From positions 1 through 19,847 of the forward strand of contig JBBRZI010000020.1 in assembly GCA_038236865.1 (NCBI GenBank): 19,847 bases of DNA, given 5' to 3'. Both the position numbers and the translations under genes were made by a program. The notes under the pieces were generated by a model. That model was not told the origin of the DNA. It was given only the letters and a program-made list of their open reading frames with translations, and did no database searches. Source of the DNA: UBA4729 sp038236865. GTDB taxonomy: Bacteria; Patescibacteriota; Saccharimonadia; Saccharimonadales; UBA4665. The number at the start of each line of letters is the position of its first letter. Positions within the stretch are counted from its first letter, which is position 1. This document shows, in pieces, positions 19,599 to 19,847 of this stretch.

Positions 19599-19847
19599 AT
19601 GACAGCACTACTTTATATATTTGGGACGATATTTTTGCTGGCTTTGCTAGCCGGACCGATTGTGTTTATGCAAGTACGTCGGAACTTCCGTGAACAAAAA
19701 AACTATGAACGTGGACTCAAAATCGTACCGTTTTTGATCCACTTGCCACCACCTAGTGATGACGTCGAGTTAGGCGGAAGGGACGTTCGTGACGTCACGG
19801 ACGAGACGATTAGCCGAGCCCAAGTTATCTACAATATTATCGCCAGT
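19599..19847 (+). CDS. N-terminus of a membrane-anchored protein, possibly a type IV secretion-like ATPase (truncated by the window)
   Basis: Eighty-three codons run open to the window edge. One N-terminal TM helix (LLYIFGTIFLLALLAGPIVF) is followed by a basic stretch (QVRRNFREQKNYERGLK), then VPFLIHLPPPSDD and an acidic part with RDVRDVTDETISRAQVIYNI. The layout of TM, basic linker, 'LPP' strand and a helix ending in YNIIAS resembles the start of CPR proteins annotated as VirB4/TraD-like conjugation or secretion ATPases. The ATPase motifs would lie outside the window, so this is provisional. The ATG is 5 nt after the preceding stop, so the two genes are one unit. Confidence 0.55.
   Translation, partial: MTALLYIFGTIFLLALLAGPIVFMQVRRNFREQKNYERGLKIVPFLIHLPPPSDDVELGGRDVRDVTDETISRAQVIYNIIAS

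Noticed and set aside
1..19847. CRISPR arrays, rRNA genes and UGA recoding
   Set aside because: No regularly spaced direct repeats or rRNA signatures were seen, and TGA serves as a normal stop (for example the recombinase gene).

Overview
The window looks like a chromosomal segment of a reduced-genome bacterium of the Patescibacteria (CPR), most likely Saccharibacteria (TM7). This is an inference from small single-copy genes in tight clusters, frequent leaderless promoters, a ComM competence ATPase, and a terminal membrane-anchored protein resembling the N-terminus of CPR type IV secretion-like ATPases. No taxonomic marker was searched. The standard code fits: TGA is used as a stop.

Layout. 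(1) 1-3988, plus strand: an attenuator-like leader with a strong hairpin terminator, then thrS, a HAD-fold 5'-nucleotidase-like gene, an alkyltransferase-like DNA damage sensor and miaA, nearly gapless. (2) 4014-5310: a leaderless winged-helix regulator and a degenerate metallo-beta-lactamase-fold protein, closed by a terminator. (3) 5334-5757: a 165-bp MITE-like palindrome abutting rpmB (minus), with its own promoter, then an M50 protease (plus). (4) 6440-7001: a previously unassigned structured RNA candidate, a small hypothetical gene and a bidirectional terminator. (5) 7005-11872: an integrated element of about 4.9 kb, more AT-rich than its surroundings, between a 7-bp repeat and the 3' end of tRNA-Pro(GGG). 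It carries a large serine recombinase, a terminase-small-subunit-like protein, a minus-strand cargo operon (small acidic protein, membrane protein, DUF5677-like protein), two tiny secreted or membrane proteins and a hairpin-rich RNA. (6) 12002-13709: an RNase HI fused to a pterin-carbinolamine-dehydratase-like domain, a repeat-rich gap, and rnpB (RNase P RNA) with an AT-rich insert in the P12 region. (7) 13731-14901, minus: infC-rpmI-rplT, with infC apparently starting at a rare AUC codon. (8) 15208-16743, minus: comM. (9) About 16930-18750: a long gene-poor stretch full of small palindromic repeats. (10) 18755-19847, plus: three membrane or secretion-related genes, the last truncated by the window edge.

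The most striking observation is in the mobile element. Joining the two att copies as in the excised circle keeps the recombinase frame open through attP for 47 codons into the left end of the element, where it stops tail-to-tail with the next gene. Integration would therefore replace the recombinase C-terminus with a few residues and a stop codon encoded by the T-arm of the host tRNA-Pro gene. A second window-wide pattern is that eight first-in-unit genes have a -10 box ending 6-7 nt before the start codon (leaderless mRNAs), while most genes inside operons have Shine-Dalgarno sequences.
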